The notes under the pieces are model-generated. The model worked only from the letters and a program-made list of their open reading frames with translations. It searched no databases and had not been told where the DNA came from. Positions 19,442 to 30,947 of a stretch of 64,000 nucleotides of DNA are shown one piece after another; the first letter of the stretch is position 1; every line of letters starts with the position of its first letter. Origin of the DNA: Gentiana macrophylla (taxonomy: Eukaryota; Streptophyta; Magnoliopsida; Gentianales; Gentianaceae). Both the position numbers and the translations under genes were made by a program. The DNA is taken from contig CM047817.1 in assembly GCA_026214975.1 (NCBI GenBank), positions 60,916,407 to 60,980,406 on the forward strand. Reading direction: 5' to 3'.

Positions 19442-20254
19442 TCAAAAAAAAGTTACATCAAAAGAGGTATAAAACTTTCGTTTTAAGGGGTCAAAACACT
19501 TGTAACCCTTCTTAGTTGAAGAATAGCCAATAAAAATGGTTTTTATAGCTCTAGGATCTAGCTTCCCTCTAGTAGGTGAAAGATTATGAACAAAGGCTAC
19601 ACATCCAAAGATTTTCAGTGGTATAGATGATACCAGCTGAGATTCAGGATATAAGCCTTTGAACACATTTAAAGGAGTTTTAAAATAAAGGATCCTAGAA
19701 GGCATCCTATTAATTAGAAAAGCTGCAGTAAGCACTGCATCTCCCCAATAGGCTTTTGGAAGATTCATTTGAAAAAGAAGAGCCCTTGCAACATCCAACA
19801 AGTGCCTGTTTTTCCTCTCTACTATTCCATTCTGTTGAGGGGTATTGGTGCATGAAGTTTGATGCACTATACCCTTCTCAGAACAGAGGGGACTTAACAG
19901 AGAGTTAAGGTATTCAGTGCCATTGTCAGATCTGAGGATCTTAATTCTTGTTTGAAATTGAGTTTCAACCATAGAAACAAAATCTTTGAAAATAGAGTAC
20001 ACATTATGTTTCATTAAGAAAACCCAACATAGTCTTGTGTGATCATCAATAAAAGAAACAAACCATCTATTACAACCATGATTTGGAACTTTAGAAGGTC
20101 CCCAAACATCACTGTGTACTAAAGAAAAATGAGAAGAACTCCTATAAGGCCTAGGTTTAAAAGCAGACCGTGTGTGTTTGGAAAGTTCACACACTTCACA
20201 TTTAAAAGACCTAGGGTCCTTATTACAAAATAGATTAGGAAAAAGCATCTTCAA
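19442..20254 (-). pseudogene. copia integrase (best preserved domain)
   Basis: 270 codons open on the minus strand. They carry the CEVCELSKHTRSAF zinc-binding end, FSLVHSDVWG (first catalytic Asp), KILRSDNGTEY (second Asp) and QQNGIVERKNRH (catalytic Glu). RALLFQMNLPKAYWGDAV and FLINRMPSRIL follow. The downstream block LDPRAIKTIFIGYSSTKKGY then KCFDPLKRKFY is complete. All three catalytic acids are present. The HHCC histidines lie upstream of a stop near 20280. Confidence 0.88.
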
Positions 20255-20281
20255 ATAAGCAAAATTAGGATGCCCTAATCT

Positions 20282-21210
20282 CTAGTGCCACAAAAGGATG
20301 TCATTTTTTGTATCAACAGCTTTATACATAGAACTGGAGTGTTGTTTTTTGAAAAAAATATAGTCCATCCTCCAGATCAGCACTGCCAATCTTATTCCCT
20401 GATCCCTGCTCCTGAAATTCACAGTGAGTAGGGTGGAAATTAGCAATACTGTTAGTGTCTCTAGTAAATTTGCTGATGGAAAATAGATTACAAGTAAGAT
20501 TTGGAACATGAAGGACATATTCTAGACATATATCTTCAGATATGTGAATCTTTCCTTTTCTAGCAACAGTAGATAATGTTCCATCAGCAATTTTAACTTT
20601 GTGCTGCCCATTAGAGGGGTGATAAGTAGAAAAAAGAGTGTAGTCCCCTGTCATGTGGATGGATGCCCCAGAATCCACAATCCAAGGGACATTACCTTCA
20701 TGAGCTATTCCACTTGTAGATAGATCAGTCAACCTCTGTTCTTCTTTCCTCCCAAAGAGTTGATTAAGAATATTTAGTTGTTCCTTAGAAAAGGGTAGAG
20801 AGGAAGCAGTAAGAGCTTGTTTCTGATCCCCACTTTGAGTAGATTTCTTTGAAGGTTGAGCTCTAGGAGGTTTTCCATGTATAGCGCCAATGATTTTTGT
20901 TGTGTCCCTTTTTCTTGCAATAATCACATACCAACAGAGGCCTTTGATCAGTTTTTTTCTTGCCAAACATGGCATTTTCATAACATTGAGTGATAAGAGC
21001 AGACTGTTCTCCTCTTTGAGTGATAAGGGCAGACTGTTCTCCAAGAGGAGTAGGATGACTACCCAACACTCCCTTCCTACTTTCTTCATTTCTGATGTAG
21101 GCAAAAGCCTCCATAGTATTGGGTAAAGGAACTTGGGACAAGACTCTTTCCCTAGCAGCTTCAAAAGAAGGATCAAGACCTCTCATAAATTCAAAAACTT
21201 TCCTTTTCAA
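20282..21210 (-). pseudogene. copia gag C-terminus, zinc knuckle, protease and pre-integrase
   Basis: Three overlapping minus-strand frames cover this stretch. 21210-20863 has the gag C-terminus and CDYCKKKGHNKNHW, a CCHC knuckle with the last cysteine lost. 21176-20322 has WIVDSGASIHMTGDYTLF, with the DSG active site near 20660-20690, then VLHVPNLTCNLFSISK. 20518-20282 has the GAG-pre-integrase end, DTKNDILLWH. The frames must be joined by at least two indels. Confidence 0.85.
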
Positions 21211-21340
21211 GTAGGTTTTGAAAGGTTAGGGAATCGATCTTGCATGTCCACTAATGTGATCAAGCTGATCATATTCTTGCCAGAGTTTAGTTAAGGCACT
21301 GAAGTACTTAGTAACATCAAAAGAGCCTTGTTTCTGGTTC

Positions 21341-21748
21341 CTAATGGTAGATTTTACTCCAAAAGCCTGAGCAAAATTGCCCTTGTTTTAGTAAAATTGT
21401 CCCACAGAATCCCAAATTTCTTTTGGCAGTAGAGGCAAACAGATGATTATTACCTATATCATCAACCATGGAGTTAATCAGCCATGACATGACAGTGGCA
21501 TTCTCTGTTTCCCAGGTGAAGAAGGCATCAACATCTTCTTCATTCGGCATCTTCTTTGATCCAGTCAAGTATCCCATCTTGCCTCTTCCAGTAACAAAGA
21601 TTTTCACTGCTGCTGCCCATTGTCTATAGTTAGATCCATTGAACTTTGCAGAAATGATTTGTAGGCTTGGATGCTCTAATCCAAGTCCACTAGAATGGTT
21701 GGAAGATGTAGCAGAACTTGCTGGATTTCCAGAAAGAGATTCAGACAT
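21341..21748 (-). pseudogene. copia gag N-terminal half
   Basis: 135 codons from MSESLSGNPASSATSSN. They include FNGSNYRQWAAAVKIFVTGR, GKMGYLTGSKKMPNEED and WETENATVMSWLINSM, the UBN2-type gag of copia elements. A frameshift near 21420 ends the frame early. Confidence 0.85.
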
Positions 21749-21817
21749 TTTTCAAATTTAAAACAGAGCGAGGGGGGAGATTTTAAGAAGAGATACAAGA
21801 GCTAGGCTCCGATACCA

Positions 21818-22120
21818 TATAGAAGATGAGAGAATATAGCAAATAAAGTTAAGTTTATTGCTTAGTAAACTTGAAACTCTATTACAACTATTAATAGAAG
21901 AAACACAGCCTGAGGACTTGGTCCCCAACGGCTACAAACAACGGCTATATTACTTTGGGAGATAATATAAGCCATTTAAACTAAAGCTAATCACTAGGAA
22001 TATAAAATATCCTATGAAAAGTTACAGACTGTAAAATAAATAAAAGACAGTAAAGGAACAGTATTTACTGTAACACTAAATACTGTAAAGGTATTATCTT
22101 CCAGTCATTATCTTTCCATA
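21818..22120 (-). repeat. 5' LTR of the intron-4 copia
   Basis: 303 bp with the same TATAG...CCATA termini as the left LTR. The PBS complement GCTCCGATACCA (21806-21817) abuts on its left. Confidence 0.9.
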
Positions 22121-22125
22121 CAGCT

Positions 22126-22951
<826 letters not shown>

Positions 22952-23200
22952 AAATCAAAGCCTTCACTTTATCGTGCTCTCTGAAAACCGGTAATACAAG
23001 GTGTAGCTGAATATGACAACGTTCTTTTTGTTCTTTTTATTTTGTCTTCTGCTGAACAAAGATATTGTGCAATATGAGGCGCTCTTTAGTGTAGTAGGTG
23101 CTGTAGCTTCAAAATCTGCAATTTTCTTATCCCGGCTTTGTAAAATTTGTGTAATTTTCTTGGCGATTCTCTCATATGATTGAATAAAGCCTAGGATAAA
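22952..23200 (+). other. MSI1: MSI1 3' untranslated region with candidate poly(A) signal
   Basis: About 250 bp after the stop have no coding frame. AATAAA at 23183-23188 is the likely polyadenylation signal. The true cleavage site cannot be fixed from sequence alone. Confidence 0.55.
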
Positions 23201-23763
23201 AAACATTTGGGGCAAGTTTTGTTTCATGTTTATTGGTGGTATTTCCTGTGTCGTACATCGTAAAGTCGTTCGTTTGGGCATTACATTCTTATTCACTGAA
23301 GAAATATTGGTTATGATGTTTGAATAGGATTGAGTAAAAAAAATTTCTTCCTGGAAATACGAATGTTTTATTAAAAGCCGGACTAACGCCGGTAGAAACA
23401 AACACGAAGCCGGATGACACCGGACAAAGTCCGGAGCCACCCGAACAAAACACAAACACAAACACAAAGAAACCACAGCTAAATAGAAAGAAACTTAACT
23501 ACGTATCTGTCAGCACAGGCTCACAAGAGGGTTTTGACAAAAGGAAAGCCCCATGAAGGCCATATAAAACGACCCGAACACAGAAAAAAACAATATGACA
23601 GAAAAACGGGCTAAGACAAGAGAAACCATGGCAATCAGAAGCCGCCGTCGGAGAACCGCAACCGCTGACTGTTACCTCCGAACGGAGAAAGGATCCCGTA
23701 AGATGACTAACCCCTCCGTCGAAATAGCAACTAGCATTATCGTCGGCTAAGAGCCCGAAGCCT
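23201..23763 (-). other. Unidentified GC-richer segment, continued at 30948
   Basis: This stretch and 30948-31150 were one piece before the gypsy insertion at 23769. Read on the minus strand it is GC-richer than its surroundings, with repeated CCGGA/TCCGGC words and a tail TTTTAATAAAACATTCG (23366-23382 complement). That could be the end of a transcription unit or a non-LTR element. No protein family recognised. Confidence 0.3.
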
Positions 23764-23768
23764 GTGAG

Positions 23769-26107
23769 TGTAATATCCTGATTTTTCTAAAAAGGGTATT
23801 CTTGTCTTTTCACGAAAAATCTGAATATTATATTTTATTTAAAGGATTAAAAGAAAAGGAAAAAGGGATAAATGGAAAAAAAAATAAAAAATAAATAAAA
23901 GGATCTATCTAATAGTTTATTGACTGGGTATAAATAATTTTTATTCCATTAGTCAACCCTCATTGTTTTATACGCCAGTATCATCAGAAAAGTAGGGAGA
24001 CAGAAACTCTGAGATTGGAGAGATTTTATGGTGCAACGGTTGTAGGAAGGTTATACCAAGTGGCATACATTAGAACCTCTCATTTTTACTCTCTTTCACA
24101 TAATACACTTTTATCGTGTGTGAGAGGTTAGAAATGAGTGGTTGTAATGTATGCCACTTGGTAAAACCTTCCTACAACGGTTATATTTTAAAATTTCACC
24201 TGAGATTGAGATTTGAAGAGAAGAACTTTCTTCAATAGAGGCTAATCCGTCGATCGATTTTGCAGACATCTCAAGGAGGAAAGACTCCACTTGTGACGGC
24301 GATTCTTCTGAGCCAAACGATTCTCCGTTTGGTTAAGGTTAGTTTTACCCTCTTTTGAATTCTTGGATTTTGGAATCCAATTCTTAGAATAGATGTTCGT
24401 ATTCAGCATTTGGGTTGCTTAATTGTTATTAGAATCGTAGTTAGATCAACTCTGATTGATCAATTGTAGGTTGAATCAAAAGATAGGACCTTTGGCTTTT
24501 AGGCCAAGCGTGAAGGTGTAGCTCGCAAGCAAAATAAGGTAACGTGGTGTTCAGTTGCATAATTGGATGTTTTATAACGATTGTTAGCAATTTTAGGTTG
24601 TTTTGCTGTTTTGTTTTCCTTGTTGATATCGTTGATTATAGCCGTTTTGCATCTTTTTCTGATGTTAGTACGAGTATATATATTATATATATATGATCGT
24701 CTTCATGCTGCTGTATTGCCGCAAGAAAAGGAAAAGGTAGGCAGGCTTTTCTCTTTTCCTTTCATTTGGTTTCGTTTCTTAAAATAATAAAACAATAATA
24801 GCTGCAGTAGTTTTATAATAGCATATAACAGCTATTTTGAATGTTTAGTAATATCAAAACAAAAAAAAAAGTACAGTGGCTTTCGTAAATATTAAAATGT
24901 TTGTTTTTGTGTTATTCGAGTGTAATGAATTGGGATTGATGTCCTATCGTTGTGTGTTAAAAATCGTTATAATTCTACTTGACAAAGCCTTGAATAAACT
25001 TCTGATGCGTTTAGTTCCGGCACCACATTGATTTTTTAAAAGGATGAAGTTTGGGACCGTCGGAAGCTTAGGATTTGCCTTGTGCTTTGATGAGTTAGAC
25101 TCATCAATGTCTGTGTATTTGCTAGGCATGGTTTGGTCTAGTGGTTAAGACGAGGGAGTAGACGTTTAGGTGAGCCTTTACCTAAATGAACTTAGGTGGC
25201 TAGTTAATAACCTAAAAAGAACGTATGTGTTAGTTAATAACTTTAAACACCATGTAATGCTTGGTAAGGCACAATATAAAATCGGCGATGTGTTAGTTGG
25301 CCAGATAAAAGTGAACTTGTGCAATCACTGGGTGACCGGGTTACCATCAAGGGTGAGAGTACCTTCGCCGGTCAACGCACTATCGGGACGTATCTTCCCG
25401 GGGCTACTAGAGCGTAACTTTAGTAGGTCGTAACTTATGTCTTAGTGCATCCATCACTATGCGTAGTGCCCCTGTTATTCTTAGTGTAACAAACTTGAGC
25501 TAAGCTAGATACCCTTGGAAACTCATGTTGTGTTATGAACACAGTGTGATAGTTAGCTAAGGATAATAATCAAGATAACCTCTAATAAAACAATGGTGTT
25601 GTTCCGTTTCTTTATAAAAGCTGTTTTATGCGATCTTTATCGTTACTAAGTACTTTTGTACTTACCCGTTACTTTTATGAATATTTCCCTTTCCCCGAGA
25701 AGATGGACCGGGTGATGATGGAGACGAGTTCTTTGATGAGGATGTCTGAGTCGGAGTTTTGAAGACTTCATTTATTTCATTCTTTATGATTAAAGCTTAA
25801 CTTTGAGATACTTTGGTTAGTTGGATTGTGGCTTTTGTTTAGGCCTTTTTGGTGGTAAGACTAGTTGGTTTGGATTTTATTTCCTTTGGTTTTGGACGTT
25901 GGGATGTTTATTATTTATGGATTTAGTTCTTTTACAGCAATGAAATCGTGCTTCAGTTATTTTTTTTGAGTCGTTTTAGCTTCCGCGTCGTTTTAGTTTC
26001 TGATGTATGACGTAAGGCTTACATATATTATTGGATTTATCTAATAATATATGTACCGGGCGTTCTTTTCCGGGTAAGTACTCGGTGTCCAGAAATGGGG
26101 CGTCACA
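23769..26107 (+). repeat. 5' LTR (2339 bp) of the chromovirus-type element
   Basis: About 192 bp longer than the 3' LTR. This is accounted for by a 182-bp MITE plus its 9-bp TSD at 24009-24208. Otherwise it is closely similar along its length, with a scatter of substitutions and small indels. The pair carries identical-looking non-coding frames that should not be read as genes. Confidence 0.92.
24018..24199. mobile_element. Palindromic MULE-type MITE inside the 5' LTR
   Basis: 182 bp with a perfect 9-bp TSD CTGAGATTG (24009-24017, 24200-24208). Its arms are long inverted repeats: CAACGGTTGTAGGAAGGTT and ACCAAGTGGCATACATTA on the left, mirrored by TAATGTATGCCACTTGGT and AACCTTCCTACAACGGTT on the right. 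It is absent from the 3' LTR, so it inserted after the retrotransposon. A second copy is at 56574-56754. Confidence 0.92.
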
Positions 26108-26109
26108 GT

Positions 26110-26121
26110 TGGTATCAGAGG
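26110..26121 (+). promoter_or_regulatory. Primer-binding site
   Basis: TGGTATCAGAGG, two bases after the 5' LTR. It is one base from the canonical initiator-tRNA complement. Confidence 0.88.
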
Positions 26122-26207
26122 GGTTTTTCTTTGCTGTGTAGGACTTGATTTCTTCTTTAAGATAAGTGTTAGAGCTTTAGTAACCCCCTTCCTTTCTTGG
26201 TTACAGA

Positions 26208-27442
26208 ATGGTTCTTACTAGAGGAGGAGCTAATACGAATAACACCGAGGCAGCTAACACCCAGACAGTTCACACTGAGGCAGAAGTTACTGAGGTTAGA
26301 ATTCCAAGAAGGAAAAGAAGTGGACCAACTACTAGGGTGCCAGTTTCTCAAGTTAATGTTCCGGTAAGTGGTGTAAATCAAGGACCATACATCATAATCA
26401 GGGTACGAGTGGAACAAGGGGGTCTTTCACAGTTTAACCCCAACATACCGTTCATCACTACTTCAGCGGGAGTAATACCAGGAGTGTCCGTGCCTCCAAT
26501 GACCACAAGCTGGACATGATTAGGGCTTTCTCAACCATCGGTGAGTACATTTGCATCCATCTCCGTGCAACCTCAGCAAGCGCCTGTGCCACCGGCTACT
26601 CAGTTTTTCAGTCAACCACCAAACTATACCCCTCAACCGACAGTTCTTCCTACACCATCCCCTAGATCAGATACTTTTGTAGCACCTGGCTACACACACC
26701 CCCAGCAGTCTTATCCTCAGCATTCTTATCCCAAAGCAGCGGCAACCACGATGATCGGGGTTATCAGGCTAGTGGAGTTGAGCAGCCAGGATCTTTTCCA
26801 CCTCAGCAGCCACCTTTGGGTTATCCTACAGGACAGTCAGTTCAAGGTTATTCCCCAGTTAAGCCACCGGCACAGAATCAATATCAGGGAGGCTACAGAG
26901 AGGTAGATTGGTATGAGAAGATAAAGAAAAACAAAGTTCCGAACTTCTTTGGGAATGTGGAACCAGAAGCAACTGAATTGTGGATTCGTGGGTTTGAGAA
27001 GACCTGTAGGAATATTAGAGCTCCAGATGCTGAGTGGGCTCGGCTAGCAGTATCACTCTTGGCAGGGAACGCCGAGAATTGGATGGAGGCTTACGAGCAG
27101 ATTCATGGTAAGATTACCGACTGGGCTGTGTTCAAGGACGCGTTTTACAAGGAGTATTTCCCCAGGACGGCTCAGAATGCCAATGAAAATGAGTTTCTGA
27201 ATTGGAAACAAGGTAGACACTTGACGATGACACAGTATTCACACCGATTCCATGAGTTGGGTAGATTCTACCCAGAGATTATGGGTAATGAGGAGCGAAA
27301 GATTGACAAGTTCATGGAAGGTTTGTGTTATAACGTGATTAAAGGCATGGGAGGAGAGAGACCCAGCAGTATGGCCGCAGTTATGGATCGGGCCTTGAAC
27401 GTAGAGAGAATTATGGCTAGGCCTACAGTGGTAGTAGGTTGA
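26208..27442 (+). pseudogene. gypsy gag (frameshifted)
   Basis: The first frame (26208-26519) starts MVLTRGGANTNNTEAANTQ. A P/Q-rich stretch follows in other frames (26541-26906). 26816-27442 has the gag core: VDWYEKIKKNKVPNFFGNVE, then TELWIRGFEKTCRNI, DWAVFKDAFYKEYFP, NEFLNWKQGRHLTMTQYSHR and FHELGRFYPEI. It ends at a stop three bases before the integrase-like frame. Frameshifts at about 26520 and 26820 would be needed to read through. Confidence 0.85.
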
Positions 27443-28628
27443 AAGAGACCGTTTGTGTGTGCCCGATATGGATGGCCTAAGGGAGAAGGTTATGGATGAA
27501 GCTCATAAGATTTCTTTTGCGGTACATCCAGGAGCCACTAAGATGTATAGAGATCTCAATGAGAGATATTGGTGGCCTAGTATGAAGTTAGGGATCGCAG
27601 AGTTTGTGGCAAGATGTGATACATGCCAGAGGGTGAAAGCAGAGCATAGAAGGCCAGGAGGTTTGTTGAAACCCTTGGAGATACCGGTATGGAAGTGGGA
27701 GAATATCACGATGGATTTCATCACCGGCTTACCAAGGACTAAGAGTGGTCATGATATGATTTGGGTGATTGTCGACAGACTCACGAAGTCGGCCCATTTC
27801 TTGCCATGCAAGGTTGATATGCCGATTAAGAAGTTCACTAAGTTGTATCTGGATAACATAGTAAGACTTCATGGCGTGCCTTTGTCTATTGTATCCGACA
27901 GGGATAGTAGATTCACTAGTCATTTCTGGAAGGGATTGCAGAAAGCTTTTGGAACAAAGACAGATTTGAGTACAACTTTCCATCCTCAGACAGACGGTCA
28001 GTCCGAGAGGACAATTTAGACTCTCGAGGATATGCTTAGGGCCTGTGTTCTTGAAGAAGGAGGATCGTGGGATGACTTCCTATCAGTGGCGGAGTTTGCA
28101 TACAACAATAGTTATCACGCTAGTTTGGGAATGCCACCTTTTGAGGCATTGTATGGTAGGAAATGCCGGACTCCACTTTACTGGGATGAAGTTGGAGAAA
28201 AGCACGTCACAGGGCCGGAGATGGTTCAACAGGCCAAGGAAAAGGTTGAGTTAATAAGGAGAAACTTGAAGGCCGCCCAAGATAGTCAGAAGAGTTAGGC
28301 CGACAAGAGGAGAAGACCATTGGAGTTTGAGATCGGAGATAGAGTTTACCTTCGGACATCTCTGATGAAGGGTGTCAAAAGGTTTGGACCGAAAGGAAAG
28401 TTAAGTCCAATGTATGTGGGGCCTTTTGATATCATTGAGAGAATTGGGAAGTTGGCTTACGGACTTCGACATCGGAATCGATGTCTCGAGTGCATAATGT
28501 CTTCCACGTTCGATGCTCGAAGTGTTTCGCAAACGGACGTAGAATCCAAGATTGATCCGGAGGTTCTACAAGATAATCGGCCTACGAGGAAAAGCCAATT
28601 AAAATTCTCGAAAGAAAGGAAAGGATGA
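27443..28628 (+). pseudogene. gypsy integrase plus chromodomain-like tail
   Basis: 27453-28019 has the HHCC finger (AHKISFAVHPG then RCDTCQRVKAEH) and MDFITGLPRTKSGHD with the first catalytic Asp. IVSDRDSRFTSHFW follows (second Asp), then QTDGQSERTI (Glu), ended by TAG at 28017-28019. 28032-28298 continues FAYNNSYHASLGMPPFEALY, ended by another TAG. 28320-28628 has FEIGDRVYLRTS, GKLSPMYVGPFDIIERIGKL and KIDPEVLQDNRPTRKS. Frame-shifted codons to about 28760 match the chromodomain end ATWEVEADM. Two in-frame stops and one frameshift inactivate it. Confidence 0.88.
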
Positions 28629-28782
28629 TCAAGAGGCGGATGATTCCTTTGGTTTTAGTTCGATTGGAGCAATCATTCACCAACCAAAGCCACTTGGGAA
28701 GTGGAAGCGGATATGATCAATGAGTTTCCGGACTTCGTACATCTTTCAGGTATGTTCTAGTTTCGAGGACGAAACTCCTTTT

Positions 28783-28795
28783 AAGAGGGGAGGAA
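28783..28795 (+). promoter_or_regulatory. Polypurine tract
   Basis: AAGAGGGGAGGAA runs up to the first base of the 3' LTR. Confidence 0.85.
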
Positions 28796-30942
28796 TGTAA
28801 TATCCCGATTTTTCTAAAAAGGGCATTCTTGTCTATTCACGAAAAATCTGAATATTAGGTTTTCTTTAAAGGATTAAAAGAAAAGGAAAAAAGGATAAAT
28901 GGAAAAAAATAAAAAATAAATAAAAGGATCTATCTAATAGTTTATTGACTGGGTATAAATAATTTTTATTCCATTAGTCAACCCTCATTGTTTTATTCTC
29001 CAGTATCATCAGAAAAGTAGGGAGACAGAAACTCTGGGATTGAGATTTGAAGAGAAGAACTTTCTTCAATAGAGGCTAATCCGTCGATCGATTTTGCAGA
29101 CATCTCAAGGAGGAAAGACTCCACTTGTGACGGCGATTCTTCTGAGCCAAACATTCTCCGTTTGGTTAAGGTTAATTTTTACCCTCTTTTGAATTCTTGG
29201 ATTTTGGAATCCAATTCTTAGAATAGATGTTCGTATTCAGCATTTGGGTTGCTTAATTGTGATTAGAATCGTAGTTAGATCAACTCTGATTGATCAATTG
29301 TAGGTTGAATCAAAAGGTAGGACCTTTGGCTTTTAAGCCAAGCGTGAAGGGTGTAGCTCGCAAAATAAGGTAACGTGGTGTTCCAGTTGCATAATTGGAT
29401 GTTTTATAACGATTGTTAGCAATTTTAGGTTGTTTTGCTGTTTTGTTTTCCTTGTTGATATCGTTGATTATAGCCGTTTTGCATCTTTTTCTGATGTTAG
29501 TACCAGTATATATATTATATATATAGGATTGTCTTCATGCTGCTGTATTGCCGCAAGAAAAGGAAAAGGTAGGCAGGCTTTTCTCTTTTCCTTTCATTTG
29601 GTTTCGTTTCTTAAAATAATAAAACAATAATAGCTGCAGTAGTTTTATTATAGTATATAACAGCTATCTTGAAAGTTTAGTAATATCAAAAACAAAACAA
29701 AAAGTACAGTGGCTTTCGTAAATATTAAAATGCTTGTTTTTGTGTTATTCGAGTGTAATGAATTGGGATTGATGTCCTATCGTTGTGTGTTAAAAATCGT
29801 TATAATTCTACTTGACAATTCTTGAATAAGCTTCTGATGCGTTTAGTTCCGGCACCATATGGATTCTTTAAAAGGATGAAGTTTGGGACCGTCGGAAGCT
29901 TAGGATTTGCCTTGTGCTTTGATGAGTTAGACTCATCAATGTCTGTGTATTTGCTAGGCATGGTTTGGTCTAGTGGTTAAGACGAGGGAGTAGACGTTTA
30001 GGTGAGCCTTTACCTGAATGAACTTAGGTGGCTAGTTAATAACCTAAAAAGAACGTATGTGTTAGTTAATAACTTTAAACACCATGTAATGCTTGGTAAG
30101 GCACAGTATAATATCGGCGATGTGTTAGTTGGCCAGATAAAAGTGAACTTGTGCAATCACTGGGTGACCGGGTTACCATCATGGGTGAGAGTACCTTCGC
30201 CGGTCAACGCACTATCGGGACGTATCTTCCCGGGGCTACTAGAGCGTAACTTTAGTAGGTCGTAACTTATGTCTTAGTGCATCCATCACTATGCGTAGTG
30301 CCCCTGTTATTCTTGGTGTAACAAACTTGAGCTAAGCTAAATACCCTTGGAAACTCATGTTGTGCTATGAACACAGTGTGATAGTTAGCTAAGGATATAA
30401 TCAAGATAACCTCTAATAAAACAATGGTGTTGTTCCCGTTTCTTTATAAAACTGTTTTATGCGATCTTCTACACGTTACTAAGTACTTTTGTACTTACCC
30501 CGTTACTTTTATGATATTTCCCTTTCCCCGAGAAGATGGACAGGGTGATGATGGAGACGAGTTCTTTGATGAGGACGTCTGAGTCGGAGTTTTGAAGACT
30601 TTATTTATTTCATTCTTTATGATTAAAGCTTAACTTTGAGATACTTTGGTTAGTTGGATTGTGGCTTTTGTTTAGGCCTTTTTGGTGGTAAGACTAGTTG
30701 GTTTGGATTTTATTTCCTTTGGTTTTGGACGTTGGGATGTTTATTATTTATGGATATAGTTCTTTTACAACAATGAAATCGTGCTTTAGTTGATTTTTTT
30801 TGGAGTCGTTTTAGCTTCCGCGTCGTTTTAGTTTCTGATGTATGACGTAAGGCTTACATATATTATTGCATTTATCTAATAATATATGTACCGGGCGTTC
30901 TTTTCCGGGTAAGTACTCGGTGTCCGGAAATGGGGCGTCACA
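28796..30942 (+). repeat. 3' LTR (2147 bp) of the chromovirus-type element
   Basis: Starts TGTAATATCCCG and ends GGGGCGTCACA. It lacks the MITE of the 5' LTR and is otherwise the same over its length. Confidence 0.92.
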
Positions 30943-30947
30943 GAGAG

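Larger units (their letters stand above)
17115..22120 (-). mobile_element. Near-complete Ty1/copia element in MSI1 intron 4
   Basis: 5.0 kb with LTRs of 290 bp (17115-17404) and 303 bp (21818-22120) and a perfect TSD CAGCT (17110-17114 and 22121-22125). The minus-strand order is PBS TGGTATCGGAGC (complement of 21806-21817), gag, zinc knuckle, protease, integrase, RT, RNase H and PPT (complement of CTCCCCCTCAAG, 17405-17416). All domains are recognisable, but several frameshifts and stops break the polyprotein. LTR termini read TATAG...CCATA rather than TG...CA. It is antisense to MSI1. Confidence 0.92.
23769..30942 (+). mobile_element. Ty3/gypsy chromovirus-type element with gag joined to integrase
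   Basis: Long LTRs (23769-26107 and 28796-30942) begin TGTAATATCC and end GGGGCGTCACA. Flanks GTGAG and GAGAG match at 4 of 5 bases. The PBS TGGTATCAGAGG is at 26110-26121 and the PPT AAGAGGGGAGGAA at 28783-28795. The 2.7-kb interior has gag, then integrase starting at once. Knuckle, protease, RT and RNase H are deleted at about 27440. The C-terminal KATWEVEADMINEFPDF block after integrase is chromodomain-like, as in the Tekay/Del lineage. It is a non-autonomous deletion derivative, since it cannot make its own polymerase. Confidence 0.9.

Noticed and set aside
25125..25165. tRNA-like GGTCTAGTGGTTAAGACG in both gypsy LTRs
   Set aside because: Resembles a tRNA A-box region, but no B box, acceptor stem or SINE boundary follows. 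Treated as chance or very old.
25170..25433. 87-codon frame, nearly identical at 30002-30265
   Set aside because: Both lie in the two LTRs of the same gypsy element and begin with GTG, not ATG. They are duplicated because the LTRs are, not because they are conserved proteins.
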